Below the pieces are notes generated by a model. It was given only the letters and a program-made list of their open reading frames with translations. It was not told the origin of the DNA and did no database searches. The position numbers and the translations under genes were made by a program. Shown one piece after another: positions 35,899-46,122 of a DNA stretch of 64,000 bases. This DNA comes from Anatilimnocola floriformis (GTDB taxonomy: Bacteria > Planctomycetota > Planctomycetia > Pirellulales > Pirellulaceae). Position 1 is the stretch's first letter; every line of letters starts with the position of its first letter. The stretch spans positions 5,766,001-5,830,000 of the forward strand of contig NZ_JAMLFW010000001.1 in NCBI RefSeq assembly GCF_024256385.1. The letters are read 5' to 3'.

Positions 35899-37140
35899 TT
35901 AGTACTCAGCCTTCAAGGAGAAGTTCATACCCATCACCCAGTAATCGTCGGTGTTGAAGTTGAAGGCTGGGCGGGGAATGATTTGCAAGGTGTCGATCGA
36001 GCGGTCGATCTGCGGGCCGGCGGTGGCGGCAGACGACATCCAGATCAGGTTGTAACCGATGCCCACGCTCCAGTTGCTGTTCATGTGATAGTTGACGTTG
36101 GCAGTCAGCTCCGGAATCACGACAAACTGATTTTGCTCGTAGACGCCGATGTTGCTCGGCTGGGCCAGGAAGCCACTCTGGCTGGTCGTAGGCACGCCGG
36201 CGAGCGGGGTGGTGACCGTCGAGCCCGAGATTCTCACGCGTTGCGAGCTAGAACCAAGCGAAACCTTGGTGAGCCAATCGAGCGACCAACGGCCACGGGC
36301 TTTGCTGCCGGTAAGGCCGAGCATACCGCCGTGGAAAACGTTCGACGTCGAGAAGTTATCGCGAACATCGAAGACCGTGCCGTCGTTGACCACGTCGCGG
36401 GCCGTGGTAATGCTGCGAACCGCCAGCGTATCGGCCAGGCGGAAGTAGGAGTAGCCGCCCACGAGATCGACGCGGTTGATCCGGCAACGTTCCATCATGA
36501 TGCGAGTGTAGACATCGGTCCCGCCGAACGACGAATTGTAGCCGGCGCGGATGCTACCTTCGGCCACACCGGTCAAGGCGACCGCTCGGGCATCTTCGTC
36601 CAAGATGAGGGCATTGAAATACGGCCGGGCCAACACGGGATCACCGGTCGAAGTGGCGAAGAAATTGGCAGAGTCACCTTCGAGGCCAAAGGTGCGCACA
36701 CCCAGCCCCACGTTGTGACTGGCATCGAGCCACACGCCCGCGTTCAAGCGAACGCCGGATTGAATCTCGTCGCCGAGCGTTTCGTTGCCAAAGAGGATTT
36801 GCGTTGTCGGCCGACCCAGCACACCAGCGTCGGCTTGTGAGCTGGTGGTGACGAGCGCCGGAGTAAAGGAGCCTTTGCCCCACCACATCAAGTACTCGAG
36901 TTGAGCCCAGGCATCGATTGGCTTGCATTCGTTGCAACAGCCGCAGCCATCTTCGCCGCACCAGTTGTCTTCGGCGGGCGCTTCGTTGAACGAGCCATCC
37001 CAGTCGTTCCACCAGGTCGCTTGACGGAGCACGTCAAAGGTGTCGGCCATCGCTTGGCGAACCTCTTGGGCCGGCACTTGCGTCGCGGTCAACAGGAGCA
37101 AAGCCAGACAGGCACCGACGAGGCGAAGATTAGTCTTCAT
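35899..37140 (-). CDS. BBP7-family outer-membrane beta-barrel protein
   Basis: 413 residues from ATG 37140, which has AGGGA upstream. Signal peptide MKTNLRLVGACLALLLLTAT then QVPAQ. A short Cys-rich segment (NWCGEDGCGCCNECKPIDAW) precedes a barrel of amphipathic strands beginning AQLEYLMWWGKGSFTPALVT and ending DDYWVMGMNFSLKAEY with the aromatic C-terminus expected of barrels. BBP7 is a planctomycete-specific barrel family of unknown cargo. The Cys cluster (four Cys in 12 residues) may bind metal or form disulfides. Confidence 0.85.
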   Translation of the reverse strand: MKTNLRLVGACLALLLLTATQVPAQEVRQAMADTFDVLRQATWWNDWDGSFNEAPAEDNWCGEDGCGCCNECKPIDAWAQLEYLMWWGKGSFTPALVTTSSQADAGVLGRPTTQILFGNETLGDEIQSGVRLNAGVWLDASHNVGLGVRTFGLEGDSANFFATSTGDPVLARPYFNALILDEDARAVALTGVAEGSIRAGYNSSFGGTDVYTRIMMERCRINRVDLVGGYSYFRLADTLAVRSITTARDVVNDGTVFDVRDNFSTSNVFHGGMLGLTGSKARGRWSLDWLTKVSLGSSSQRVRISGSTVTTPLAGVPTTSQSGFLAQPSNIGVYEQNQFVVIPELTANVNYHMNSNWSVGIGYNLIWMSSAATAGPQIDRSIDTLQIIPRPAFNFNTDDYWVMGMNFSLKAEY

Positions 37141-37860
37141 TGACAGTTCATCCCTGAAGTAGGACGCGCACAGATCGCACGCACAATCGCTACCATCGAA
37201 TCGACCGGCAGATACAGACAATGCAGACAAGTTTGACTGCGCGTCAAAGTTTGCCTGACTTATCAGATTGAATCGATGAGTCGACGAACGTCGGAACAGC
37301 ATGCCAATACGGCAGCGCACTTCCTCCGTCACCTAACATTTCGGTTTGGCTGGTTGTATCGAATGAGCAAAAACTGCCGGAAATCCCGGTTGTGCCGCTG
37401 CTAGCGACAATTTTGGCCCATCACTTGTAAGGCTCGACGACGGGCGAACTTAGCTGCCGTCAACTGCGTAGAAATGCGCCGGCAGCAAATCTTCATGCGG
37501 CCGAACTGGACATTTGGCCCGAGGCGTGCTTAGCAGAAGCAGACCGCGATCGGCTTGCCATTTTGAGCAGGCAGTGACGGTCGATGTAAGTGAATGGATT
37601 GTGCCGCCACTGCGAATCCGCTGCGCAAGCAGGGGATTATGGCAGTGAATTACAGCACGTTTGTAGCAAATCGATTTCGTTGCTTTTGTGCAAATTGCGC
37701 CGAAAAATGGGAATTTGCTGGCGGTCTGTGCGTCCAAGTGGAATGGTTGCTCCTGGATGAGCGGACATTGACTGACGGATCAGCGAACCGGTTGTAGAGT
37801 TGCGGGTTGTGTCTCTTTTCTGTCTCACATTCGACTCTGTCCTCTCATCTCCAAGCGCCT
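37141..37860. other. Intergenic region, divergent promoters presumed
   Basis: 720 bases between the divergent BBP7 and SecA-like genes. Short frames occur (for example 37594-37797) but have no ribosome-binding site or recognisable composition. No strong hairpin or family repeat was seen. Confidence 0.4.
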
Positions 37861-39834
37861 ATGACCACGCCGACTGCCGTCAATGGAATTCCGCAAGGCT
37901 GGCAGGCACAGGTCCTTTCTTGGATTGGCGGGCCTATCAAGCGCCGGCTCGCCCAGTGGGGCGGACAGTTACAGCAGATCAACGCCTTTGAACCGATCCT
38001 GGCCGCGGAAGATAACCGCGACCTGCGCAAGCGGAGCCTGGCGCTTCGCTATCGCGCCAAATCGGGCGAGTCACTTGGTAGCCTGGTTCCCGAAGGTTAT
38101 GCACTCGTCCGCGAAGCGGCCAAGCGCGCGATTTCGCAGCGCCATTACGATGTGCAAATGATCGGCGGCATGGCCCTGTTCTACGGCTGCATTGCCGAAA
38201 TGGAAACGGGCGAAGGAAAAACGCTCACCGCAACGCTCCCCACTTATTTGCATGCCCTGATCGGCAAGGGATCGCACGTTGCCACAGTCAACGATTACCT
38301 TGCCGAGCGCGATGCCGGGATCATGAAGCCCGTGTACGAAATGCTGGGCTTTTCCACCGGTGTGATCCTCACGCCTGACAACCAAGACACGCGGCGGAAG
38401 AACTACGCCTGCGACATCACTTACGGCACGGCCAAGGAATTTGGCTTCGACTTTCTCCGCGACCGCTTGCTGCTGCGGCGGATGGGCATGGCCCAGGCCA
38501 ATCTGCTGAATCAACTCACCTCAGCCCGCATGGAACCCGGCGGCGAAATGCCGGTGCAGCGCGAGCATCACTTCTGTCTGGTCGACGAAGCCGACAGCAT
38601 CTTGATCGACGATGCTCGTACGCCCTTGATCATTGGCTCGCTGGGCGACAAAGCCATCGAGCGAATCGTCACGCTCTATCGCTGGTCGGCTGATGTCGTC
38701 ACCAGTTTCCGCGAAGACGAACACTACGAATACGAGCACGACGAAAAGAAGATCGAGCTCACGACCGAAGGTCGGCAACTCGTTCGTTCACTTCCCAAGC
38801 CGGAGATTCTCCGCGGCGTGGGCTTGATCGATTTGTATCAATATGTGGAACGGGCCATCAAAGTCGATCGCGATTTTCTTCTCGACCGCCAGTACGTGGT
38901 GAAAGAAGGCGAAATCGTCATCGTCGACGAAAACACTGGCCGTTTGGCCGAAGGGCGTAAGTGGCGTGACGGCATTCACCAGGCCATCGAAGCCAAAGAG
39001 AAGATCGAAGTCAGCGTCCCGACCGGCCAGGCGGCGCGGATCACGGTGCAGGATCTCTTCCTCCGCTACAAGCACATCGCCGGCATGACGGGTACAGCCC
39101 GTTCGGCGTCGAACGAGTTCAAGAAGGTCTACAAGATGCGGGTCATTCCCGTACCGACCAATCGCCCGGTGCAGCGCAAGCATCTTCCCGACCGCGTGTA
39201 TGGAACTTCCGATCTCAAGTGGAAAGCCATCGCCGAAGACGTCCGCGAACAGTACCTGAAAGGCCGCCCCGTGCTGGTCGGCACGCGCTCGATCGACAAG
39301 TCGGTGCTCCTCGCGAAGTTGCTCACCGACAAAGGCATTCCTCATCAGATTCTGAACGCCCACGAAGTGGCGCTCGAAGCTGAAATCGTGGCCAAAGCGG
39401 GCGAGCCCGGCAAAGTGACGGTCGCTACGAACATGGCCGGCCGCGGTACCGACATCAAACTCACTCCCGACGTCAAAGCCGCCGGCGGCTTGCATGTGAT
39501 CTGCACCGAGTTGCACGACTCGGCGCGCATCGATCGCCAGCTGATGGGCCGCTGCGGCCGCCAAGGGGACCCCGGCACCGTTCAACAATACATGTCGCTC
39601 GACGACGACGTTCTCCGCACCGGCTTCGGCCCGGCGACCGCCGAAAAGATGATCGCCCTCGGCGAAAAAGATTCTGCCAACCCGCAGAAATACCTCCGCC
39701 TGTTGCAGCGCGCTCAGCAGAAAGTGGAACGTCGTCACCTGCGCGATCGCTTCGTGCTCCTCTACCACGAGAAAGAACGAAAGAAGATGCAGCAGGAAAT
39801 GGGACAGGACCCCTACTTGGATACACCGGACTAA
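37861..39834 (+). CDS. Shortened SecA-like translocation ATPase
   Basis: 657 residues from ATG 37861. Walker A EMETGEGKTLTATLPTYLHA; DEAD box VDEADSILIDDARTPLIIG; a crosslinking domain (YVVKEGEIVIVDENTGRLAE); NBD2 VATNMAGRGTDIKL and RQLMGRCGRQGDPGT. The protein ends soon after the first helix of the helical scaffold (RLLQRAQQKVERRHLRD), so the helical wing, most of the scaffold and the zinc-binding tail are missing. Typical SecA is about 850-1000 residues. It is thus an accessory SecA (SecA2-like in organisation), not the housekeeping copy. Three HlyD-type genes follow after a 404-base gap. Confidence 0.85.
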   Translation: MTTPTAVNGIPQGWQAQVLSWIGGPIKRRLAQWGGQLQQINAFEPILAAEDNRDLRKRSLALRYRAKSGESLGSLVPEGYALVREAAKRAISQRHYDVQMIGGMALFYGCIAEMETGEGKTLTATLPTYLHALIGKGSHVATVNDYLAERDAGIMKPVYEMLGFSTGVILTPDNQDTRRKNYACDITYGTAKEFGFDFLRDRLLLRRMGMAQANLLNQLTSARMEPGGEMPVQREHHFCLVDEADSILIDDARTPLIIGSLGDKAIERIVTLYRWSADVVTSFREDEHYEYEHDEKKIELTTEGRQLVRSLPKPEILRGVGLIDLYQYVERAIKVDRDFLLDRQYVVKEGEIVIVDENTGRLAEGRKWRDGIHQAIEAKEKIEVSVPTGQAARITVQDLFLRYKHIAGMTGTARSASNEFKKVYKMRVIPVPTNRPVQRKHLPDRVYGTSDLKWKAIAEDVREQYLKGRPVLVGTRSIDKSVLLAKLLTDKGIPHQILNAHEVALEAEIVAKAGEPGKVTVATNMAGRGTDIKLTPDVKAAGGLHVICTELHDSARIDRQLMGRCGRQGDPGTVQQYMSLDDDVLRTGFGPATAEKMIALGEKDSANPQKYLRLLQRAQQKVERRHLRDRFVLLYHEKERKKMQQEMGQDPYLDTPD

Positions 39835-40238
39835 TCGTCATCACCCGACTCGCGTGAATGTCGCCCAAACGCAACCACGTTGCCCTGGATCAACAACCAA
39901 CAACTCGCATTGCACGCAAAACGCCCTTTTCACCCGCATGGGTGACGCCAATCACCCTAGGCACGCTGTTTGCAAACAACCTGCCGCCGCTCAAATGCAC
40001 TGCCAGAAAAGAGCGACTTTGCTGCGACAAGATTTGTTCACACAAACGTTCAACAATCGATACACCTTGCTCAACCGTTCAAGCCGACGAACGTTTCGCA
40101 TTGAATGCCGAACATCGCCGTCAAAAACATTGAGCCGCTGATTGACCACCTTTACATTGAATTGCATCGCTGCGTCACGACCGCCTGTGTCGCACAGCTA
40201 CTTATCGTCCGCCGACCTCTGTCAGAAACGATGCTCGC
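39835..40238. other. Intergenic region upstream of the adaptor cluster
   Basis: 404 bases with no convincing gene. It should contain the promoter of the GAF-HlyD gene. Three copies of AACAAnC-type runs occur but no clear repeat or hairpin was identified. Confidence 0.35.
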
Positions 40239-42284
40239 ATGTCACAAGTGAACTCTGACACCATCGAAAAAACCAAGCAGCAGATCCGCGGCTTGGTGGG
40301 TGAAATTCAGCAGCTGTCGAAGAGCGACCTGACGGACGAGGAGTATTACTCAGCGTTCCTGCAGCGGGTCATTCAAGCGTTGGCTGCCATCGGCGGCGCT
40401 ATCTGGATTCTCGGCGAAGGGAAAAAGCCGAAGCTGGCCTATCAGGTCAACATCAGCCCTACGCTGCTCGAAACCGAAAGCGACGACGCCAGCAAGCACG
40501 GCAAGTTGCTCGAATACATCGCCAACACCAACCAAGGTCAGCTCATTCCGCCGCTATCGAGCGCCGGCGATGAACGCCTCGGCGGCAATCCCACGCGGCA
40601 GCTGATGGTGGTTCATCCGCTGGGTCACGACGGCATCGTCGAAGGGCTCATCGAAATCTTCCAACGGCCCGATGCTCAGCCAGCCACGCAGAAGGGTTAC
40701 CTCCGCTTCCTGCAGCAGATGTGCGAAGTGGCTTCCGAGTGGTTCAAGAACCGCAAGCTCGGTCAGCTCACCGACAAACACTCGTTGTGGGCCGATGCCG
40801 ATCAGTTCAGCCGTGGCGTGCATGAATCGCTCGACCTGCGCGAGACCTGCTACACCATCGTCAACGAAGGTCGCCGGCTCCTGGGCGTCGACCGCGTCAG
40901 CGTCGCCATCAAGCGGGCTGGCCGCTGCGAAGTGGAAGCCGTCAGCGGACAAGACACCGTCGACAACCGCTCGAACGTAATGACGATGCTCGGCAAGTTG
41001 GCGAGTCGCGTCGCTGCGTCGGGCGAACCGCTGTGGTACATGGGCTCGACCGAGGACATGCCGCCGCAGATCGAGGAAGCTCTCGAAGAATACGTCGACC
41101 ACTCCTACACCAAGTCACTCTGCGTCCTGCCCCTCCGCAAGCCGCAAATGGTTGACACCGGCCGCACGACCGTGACCGGCGCCGACACGCAACAGCTGGG
41201 CGAAATCATCGGCGTGCTGATCGTCGAGCAAATCGAAAGCGAAATTCCCCGCGAAGTTCTCGATCCCAAGCTCGACCTGGTCTTCGAGCACAGTGCTCGC
41301 GCCCTGGCGAACTCGATCGAATACAACACGCTGTTCCTGATGCCTGTCTGGCGCGCGATCGGCCATTCGCAGGTGATGGTGCAAGCTCGCAACTTGCCGC
41401 GCACGCTCACCATCGGCGGCGGCATTCTGGCCGTGCTCATCGCGCTCTGCGTGGTTCCGTGGGGCTTCGATATGTCCGCCACAGGCGCTGTGCAGCCCAT
41501 CGATCCAGTGGTTGTGTTCGTGCCGGAACGGACGGTGGTCAATAACGTCAATGTCGGCAACAACCAGATCGTCAAAGCGGGCGACGTGCTGGTGCAGCTC
41601 CGCAGTGACGAACTGGAATTGGAAACAAAGCGAGTCGAAGGCGAACTCGGCGCCAAACGCGAACAGCTCAATGCCATTCGCCAACGCTTGACCGATACGA
41701 GCCGCAGCACACCCCAAGACCGAGCCCGTGATTCCGCCGACGTGAACTCGGTGCGTGAAGAAATTGCGAGCCTCGAATCGCAACAAGCTTTGCTCCGTCA
41801 CCGGCAGGACAAGTTGACCGTGGTTGCTCCCAAAGATGGCAAGGTCATCACTTGGGATGTTCGCCGCCAACTCGAAAATCGACCTGTCGAAACCGGACAA
41901 GTCCTCATGACGCTCGCTCCCGCCGAAACGAAGTGGGAAATCGAGCTCTTCATGCCCGAACGCCGCGTGAACCACATCATCCGCCGGCAAGAACAACTCC
42001 GGGCCAAGGGCCTGCCCACGAATCTGCCCGTCAGCTTCGTCCTCATGACGCAGCCTGGCACGCAGTACCACGGCGAGGTACAGGAAATTCACTGGACCGC
42101 CGAACCGCACGAACAACAAGGTCACATGGTTCGCATTCGCGTGGCCACCAAGGACGACCTGAGCTTGACCGCTCGCCCGGGTGCCAGCGTGAAAGCCAAC
42201 GTCAACTGCGGCACGACCGTTCTCGGTTGGGCCAAGCTGCACGAAGCCTGGGAATGGCTGCAAGCCAACGTCTTCTTCATGTAG
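40239..42284 (+). CDS. GAF-domain / HlyD-type adaptor fusion
   Basis: 681 residues. Two GAF-like sensory regions occupy about residues 25-170 (YYSAFLQRVIQALAAIGGAI) and 190-370 (LDLRETCYTIVNEGRRLLGV, then DRVSVAIKR). A membrane segment follows (LTIGGGILAVLIALCVVPWG; about 388-407), then a HlyD-type adaptor with half-lipoyl pieces (VVFVPERTVVNNVNVGNNQI; LTVVAPKDGKVITWDV) around a coiled coil. The topology implies cytoplasmic GAF domains controlling a periplasmic adaptor. It leads a run with a HlyD gene 92 bases and an M50-HlyD gene 1.6 kb downstream. Confidence 0.85.
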   Translation: MSQVNSDTIEKTKQQIRGLVGEIQQLSKSDLTDEEYYSAFLQRVIQALAAIGGAIWILGEGKKPKLAYQVNISPTLLETESDDASKHGKLLEYIANTNQGQLIPPLSSAGDERLGGNPTRQLMVVHPLGHDGIVEGLIEIFQRPDAQPATQKGYLRFLQQMCEVASEWFKNRKLGQLTDKHSLWADADQFSRGVHESLDLRETCYTIVNEGRRLLGVDRVSVAIKRAGRCEVEAVSGQDTVDNRSNVMTMLGKLASRVAASGEPLWYMGSTEDMPPQIEEALEEYVDHSYTKSLCVLPLRKPQMVDTGRTTVTGADTQQLGEIIGVLIVEQIESEIPREVLDPKLDLVFEHSARALANSIEYNTLFLMPVWRAIGHSQVMVQARNLPRTLTIGGGILAVLIALCVVPWGFDMSATGAVQPIDPVVVFVPERTVVNNVNVGNNQIVKAGDVLVQLRSDELELETKRVEGELGAKREQLNAIRQRLTDTSRSTPQDRARDSADVNSVREEIASLESQQALLRHRQDKLTVVAPKDGKVITWDVRRQLENRPVETGQVLMTLAPAETKWEIELFMPERRVNHIIRRQEQLRAKGLPTNLPVSFVLMTQPGTQYHGEVQEIHWTAEPHEQQGHMVRIRVATKDDLSLTARPGASVKANVNCGTTVLGWAKLHEAWEWLQANVFFM

Positions 42285-42376
42285 TTCGCTGCGTCCCTTC
42301 ACTGTTTTCTCGTCTTCGCACATTCGAATTTCGATTTCAACGGACTGAAACCCTTCAGGAATAAGGACTCCTTGTC

Positions 42377-43828
42377 ATGAAACGTTTTCCGAAATATCTC
42401 GCCGGTGCCGCAGGTGTTGTCGCCTTGGGTTGGATCGTCCCCGCGATCGGCCAACAGCCGAACGCGCCGCGATTGAATCCTGGCTTGAGCGTTCCTCCAG
42501 CCGCCGCGCCCGCTCCCGTGTTTCCTGGTCCTGCCAGCCCAGTGCCGGGGAGTGCTGCACCAGGCAGTTACGCCCCGAACAATGCCGCTCGCCCCGCCCA
42601 GCGCGGCATGGTGATGGTGCCGCACGCACTCGTCACTGCGATCGATGACGTGAAGGTTCCTGCTCGCGACGCCGGCACGTTGACCAAGCGAAACGTGAAG
42701 GGTGGCGAACTTGTGAACGTTGATTTCGTGCTCGGCGAAATCGATAGCCGCGACACGCTCGCCAAACAGCGAATCGCACAGGGCGAATACGACGCATCGC
42801 TCGCTCAGTACAACAGCAAAGCCGAAATCGAAGCCGCCAAGAAGGGCTACGAAGTCGCCAACGCTGAATGGGAACAAGCTAAGGATATTCGCGCAAAGAA
42901 TCCAGGCGCTATCTCAATCCAAGAGTATCGCCGGGCCGAATTTCAAGCTCAGCGAGCTTGGGCTCAGATTCAAGTTGCCGAAACGGACAACCTCGTCGCC
43001 GGCCTGACTTCGAAGATGAAGAAAGCTCAGCTCGACGCGACCGACATCGAGCTCTCGAAGAAGAAGATCGAAGCGCCGATTCAAGGTCAAATCGTCGAAG
43101 TCTACAAGCACATGGGTGAATGGGTTCAGCCTGGTGACCCGGTCTTCCGCCTCGTCCGCCTCGACAAGGTCCGCGTCGAAGGTTTCGTCTACGCTGCCGA
43201 AGCAGGCCGCAACGACATCGAAGGTAAGCCGGTCAGCGTCACGGTGAAGTTGCCAGGCGAAAAAGAAACGACGGTCAATGGCCGCGTCGATTTCGTCAGC
43301 CCGATCATCGAAGGCTCGGGCCGCAATCGCCAGTACCGCATCTGGGCCGAAGTCGAAAACCAATTTGTCGACGGCAACTTCGTCATTCAGCCGGGTGCCT
43401 CGGCTGAAATGACCATCAACACGCTCGCCGCCAAGTTGCCAGCAGCCGCCGCCGAAGCGGCCCCGGCGCTCAACGGCTTTGGCGGTGCCCGCAGCGAAGC
43501 CCCGGCAACCGAAACTCCCGCCGTGGAAACACTGAAGCCCGTCGTCGATGAAATGCCGGCTCCTGCAGCGCCGATGACACCTGCTGCTGCACCGATGGCT
43601 CCCGCTGCCACTCCCATGGCAACACCGATGGCTCCCGCTGCCACTCCCATGGCAACACCGATGGCCCCTGCCGCCACGCCAGTGACATCGGCCCCGGCAG
43701 TTCGCCCAATGGCCACGCCGGTTACTCAAGCCGCCGCGCCAATGCCAGCCGCTCGTCCTGCTACTCAACCCAACAACACCACGGCTCCCCGAGCCAACCC
43801 AGCCCCGCGCCCGACTCAACCTCGGTAA
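42377..43828 (+). CDS. Secreted HlyD-type periplasmic adaptor with repetitive tail
   Basis: 483 residues with AAGGA upstream of the ATG. Signal peptide MKRFPKYLAGAAGVVALGWI then VPAIGQ, a Pro/Ala linker to about residue 75, and a HlyD core: KVPARDAGTLTKRNVKGGEL, coiled coil 130-215, KKKIEAPIQGQIVEVYKHMG, and beta region to about 350. The tail (360-483) is Pro/Ala/Met/Thr-rich with PMAPAATPMAT repeats. Unlike the two neighbouring adaptors it has no membrane anchor beyond the signal. It lies between them and probably joins the same envelope complex. Confidence 0.85.
   Translation: MKRFPKYLAGAAGVVALGWIVPAIGQQPNAPRLNPGLSVPPAAAPAPVFPGPASPVPGSAAPGSYAPNNAARPAQRGMVMVPHALVTAIDDVKVPARDAGTLTKRNVKGGELVNVDFVLGEIDSRDTLAKQRIAQGEYDASLAQYNSKAEIEAAKKGYEVANAEWEQAKDIRAKNPGAISIQEYRRAEFQAQRAWAQIQVAETDNLVAGLTSKMKKAQLDATDIELSKKKIEAPIQGQIVEVYKHMGEWVQPGDPVFRLVRLDKVRVEGFVYAAEAGRNDIEGKPVSVTVKLPGEKETTVNGRVDFVSPIIEGSGRNRQYRIWAEVENQFVDGNFVIQPGASAEMTINTLAAKLPAAAAEAAPALNGFGGARSEAPATETPAVETLKPVVDEMPAPAAPMTPAAAPMAPAATPMATPMAPAATPMATPMAPAATPVTSAPAVRPMATPVTQAAAPMPAARPATQPNNTTAPRANPAPRPTQPR
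43592..43680 (+). repeat. 33-base tandem repeat in the adaptor tail
   Basis: Two near-identical 33-base units (43592-43624, 43625-43657) and a partial third encode PMAPAATPMAT. The phase is kept, so copy changes would alter tail length by 11 residues. Confidence 0.8.
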
Positions 43829-43875
43829 CGCTGGTCCTGTCTCAGAACTAAGAACTTCAAACTCAGAACTACTAA

Positions 43876-46122
43876 ATGGCCACTCTTGCAGAAAGCTTAG
43901 TCAGCAGCACGTCGCGACCGTTGCTGCTGCGCATGCGGCCCGACCTGCAAGCGCGGCGGCATCGCTACCGCGGCCAGGCGTTCTGGGTCGTGAAGGAACC
44001 GGTCGGGCTCAACTACTTCCGCTTTCACGAAGAAGAGTATGCAATTCTTTGCATGCTCGACGGCATGACGAGCCTGGAGTCGATCAAGGAGCAGTTCGAG
44101 TCGCAATATGCTCCGCAAAAGATTACGTACACCGACTTGCTGCAATTCGTCGGCATGCTGCACCGCAGCGGCCTGGTGATCAGCGAGTCGCCCGGTCAGG
44201 GCAAAGCGCTCAAGCAACGTCGCGATGAGAAAAAGCATCGCGAGCTGATGGGCAAGTTGGCGAACGTGTTCGCGCTGCGGTTTCGCGGTGTCGATCCGGA
44301 AAACTTTCTCAACTGGCTGTACGGTTACACCTGGTGGTTTTTCACCTGGACCGCGCTGTTCATCAACCTGTGCATCGGCCTCGCGGCTCTTTCGCTGGTG
44401 GTGGTGCAGTTCGATCAATTCACGGCGCGGTTACCGGCGTTTCATGAATTCTTCGGCCCCCGCAACTGGTTCATTCTCGCCATTGTGATGGGCACAGTGA
44501 AAGTCTTGCACGAGTTTGGCCACGGCCTGTCGTGCAAACACTTCGGCGGTGAATGTCACGAACTCGGGGCAATGCTGCTGGTCTTTACGCCGGCCTTGTA
44601 TTGCAACGTTTCCGATAGCTGGATGCTGCCCAACAAATGGGCCCGCGCAGCGATTGGTGCTGCCGGTATGTACGTCGAGTTGGTTTTAGCCTCACTCGCG
44701 ACATTCATTTGGTGGTTTAGTTCACCGGGCTTATTGAATCACGTCTGCTTGAGTGTGATGTTTATCTGCTCGGTCAGTACGGTGATGTTCAACGGCAATC
44801 CGCTGCTGCGGTTTGACGGTTATTACATCCTGATGGACTTGCTCGAAATTCCGAACCTGCAGCAAAAAGCCAAGGAAGTGCTGAAGCGGTTCACGATCGA
44901 TCTCTGCATGGGCATCGAGCAGCCCGAGAACCCGTTCCTGCCGCAGGGCAATAAGTGGATCTTTGGTTTGTATACCGTTGCCTCGGCCGCTTATCGCTGG
45001 GTCGTGGTGTTCTCGATTCTGTTTTTCCTCAACAAAGTGTTCGAGCCCTACGGTTTGAAGATCATCGGCCAGATGATTGCCCTCTCGGGCTTTGTCGGCC
45101 TGGTGGTTCAGCCAGTGTGGGAACTCGGTAAGTTTTTCTATACGCCCGGAAGGATGCACAAAGTGAAAAAAGAACGCATGATCGCGACGGCCTGTGTGTT
45201 GGTCGCGGTCGCGGCGGCCATCTTCCTTGTGCCGCTGCCGTACTCGGTCTACAGCCCGTTTGAGGTGCAGGCCCAGAACTCGGCCCAGGTCTTCTCGTCG
45301 GAGCCCGGCAACATTGCCGAGATCTTCGTCAAGCCGGGCGATTACGTGAAAAAGGACGACAAGCTATTGCGGCTCGTGAATCCTGACCTGGAGCTCGAGC
45401 TCGAACGACTCAAGGGTCGCTTCCTGGGCGCCCAACAGGCTCGCGACAACTTGTACTTGCTCCGCTTCACCGATCAGGCAGCCGTCGATCAACTCGAAAC
45501 GGCCGAAGAAGTGCTGGCCTCGTCCAAAAAGCAATACGCTGAGAAGCAGAAGGAATACGATCGCTTGTTGGTCCGCGCTCCGCGCGATGGCATGGTCATT
45601 CCGCCGCCGACTCGCGAAGCCAAGCCAGGCGAATCGAAAGATCGGTTGGCGTCGTGGACGGGTAATCCCTTCATGCAGAAGAACATCGGCGCGCCGCTCA
45701 TGCCGACTGATCTGATCTGCCAGATCGGCGATCCCAAGGAACTCGAAGCAGTGATGATCGTCGACCAGGCCTACATCGACCTGGTTCACTCCGGCGAAGC
45801 CGCTCACAAAGTGCGCTTGCTGCTCGATTCGCAAACGCACACGGCCATCAATTCGCACGTCGCCGAAATCGGCACCGACGAAATGGAAGCCGTCAATCCA
45901 GCCCTGTCGACCGCCAAGGGTGGCCGCCTGGAAACGGTGACCGACCCGAGCGGCATGACCCGGCCGTTAAGCTCGTCATATCCGGTGCGAGCTCCGCTCG
46001 GCGCTTCGACCGGTATGGTGCAGGTGGGAATGCAAGGACAAGGCCGGATTTACACCGGTTGGCAGCCGATTGCCCGCCGCATTTACCGCTATGTGGCCAA
46101 AACTTTCCACTTTGATTTATAA
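43876..46122 (+). CDS. PqqD-like / M50 metalloprotease / HlyD-type adaptor fusion
   Basis: 748 residues. Residues 20-105 resemble PqqD-like winged helices (FRFHEEEYAILCMLDGMTSL; YTDLLQFVGMLHRSGLVIS). A membrane-embedded M50 (site-2 protease-like) domain at about 150-440 has HEFGH at 212-216 and FNGNPLLRFDGYYILMDLLE from 305, both zinc-site motifs intact. The last 300 residues are a HlyD-type adaptor (AQVFSSEPGNIAEIFVKPGD; LLVRAPRDGMVIPPPTREAK). PqqD-like domains often bind leader peptides, so this may bind, cleave and pass on a peptide or protein. It closes the three-adaptor run, 47 bases after the second HlyD gene. Confidence 0.88.
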   Translation: MATLAESLVSSTSRPLLLRMRPDLQARRHRYRGQAFWVVKEPVGLNYFRFHEEEYAILCMLDGMTSLESIKEQFESQYAPQKITYTDLLQFVGMLHRSGLVISESPGQGKALKQRRDEKKHRELMGKLANVFALRFRGVDPENFLNWLYGYTWWFFTWTALFINLCIGLAALSLVVVQFDQFTARLPAFHEFFGPRNWFILAIVMGTVKVLHEFGHGLSCKHFGGECHELGAMLLVFTPALYCNVSDSWMLPNKWARAAIGAAGMYVELVLASLATFIWWFSSPGLLNHVCLSVMFICSVSTVMFNGNPLLRFDGYYILMDLLEIPNLQQKAKEVLKRFTIDLCMGIEQPENPFLPQGNKWIFGLYTVASAAYRWVVVFSILFFLNKVFEPYGLKIIGQMIALSGFVGLVVQPVWELGKFFYTPGRMHKVKKERMIATACVLVAVAAAIFLVPLPYSVYSPFEVQAQNSAQVFSSEPGNIAEIFVKPGDYVKKDDKLLRLVNPDLELELERLKGRFLGAQQARDNLYLLRFTDQAAVDQLETAEEVLASSKKQYAEKQKEYDRLLVRAPRDGMVIPPPTREAKPGESKDRLASWTGNPFMQKNIGAPLMPTDLICQIGDPKELEAVMIVDQAYIDLVHSGEAAHKVRLLLDSQTHTAINSHVAEIGTDEMEAVNPALSTAKGGRLETVTDPSGMTRPLSSSYPVRAPLGASTGMVQVGMQGQGRIYTGWQPIARRIYRYVAKTFHFDL

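Noticed and set aside
37594-37797. Possible 67-residue gene upstream of the SecA-like gene
   Set aside because: No ribosome-binding site, family or biased composition; judged a chance frame.
43592-43680. CRISPR-like array
   Set aside because: The units are contiguous, without spacers, and encode a peptide repeat in frame.
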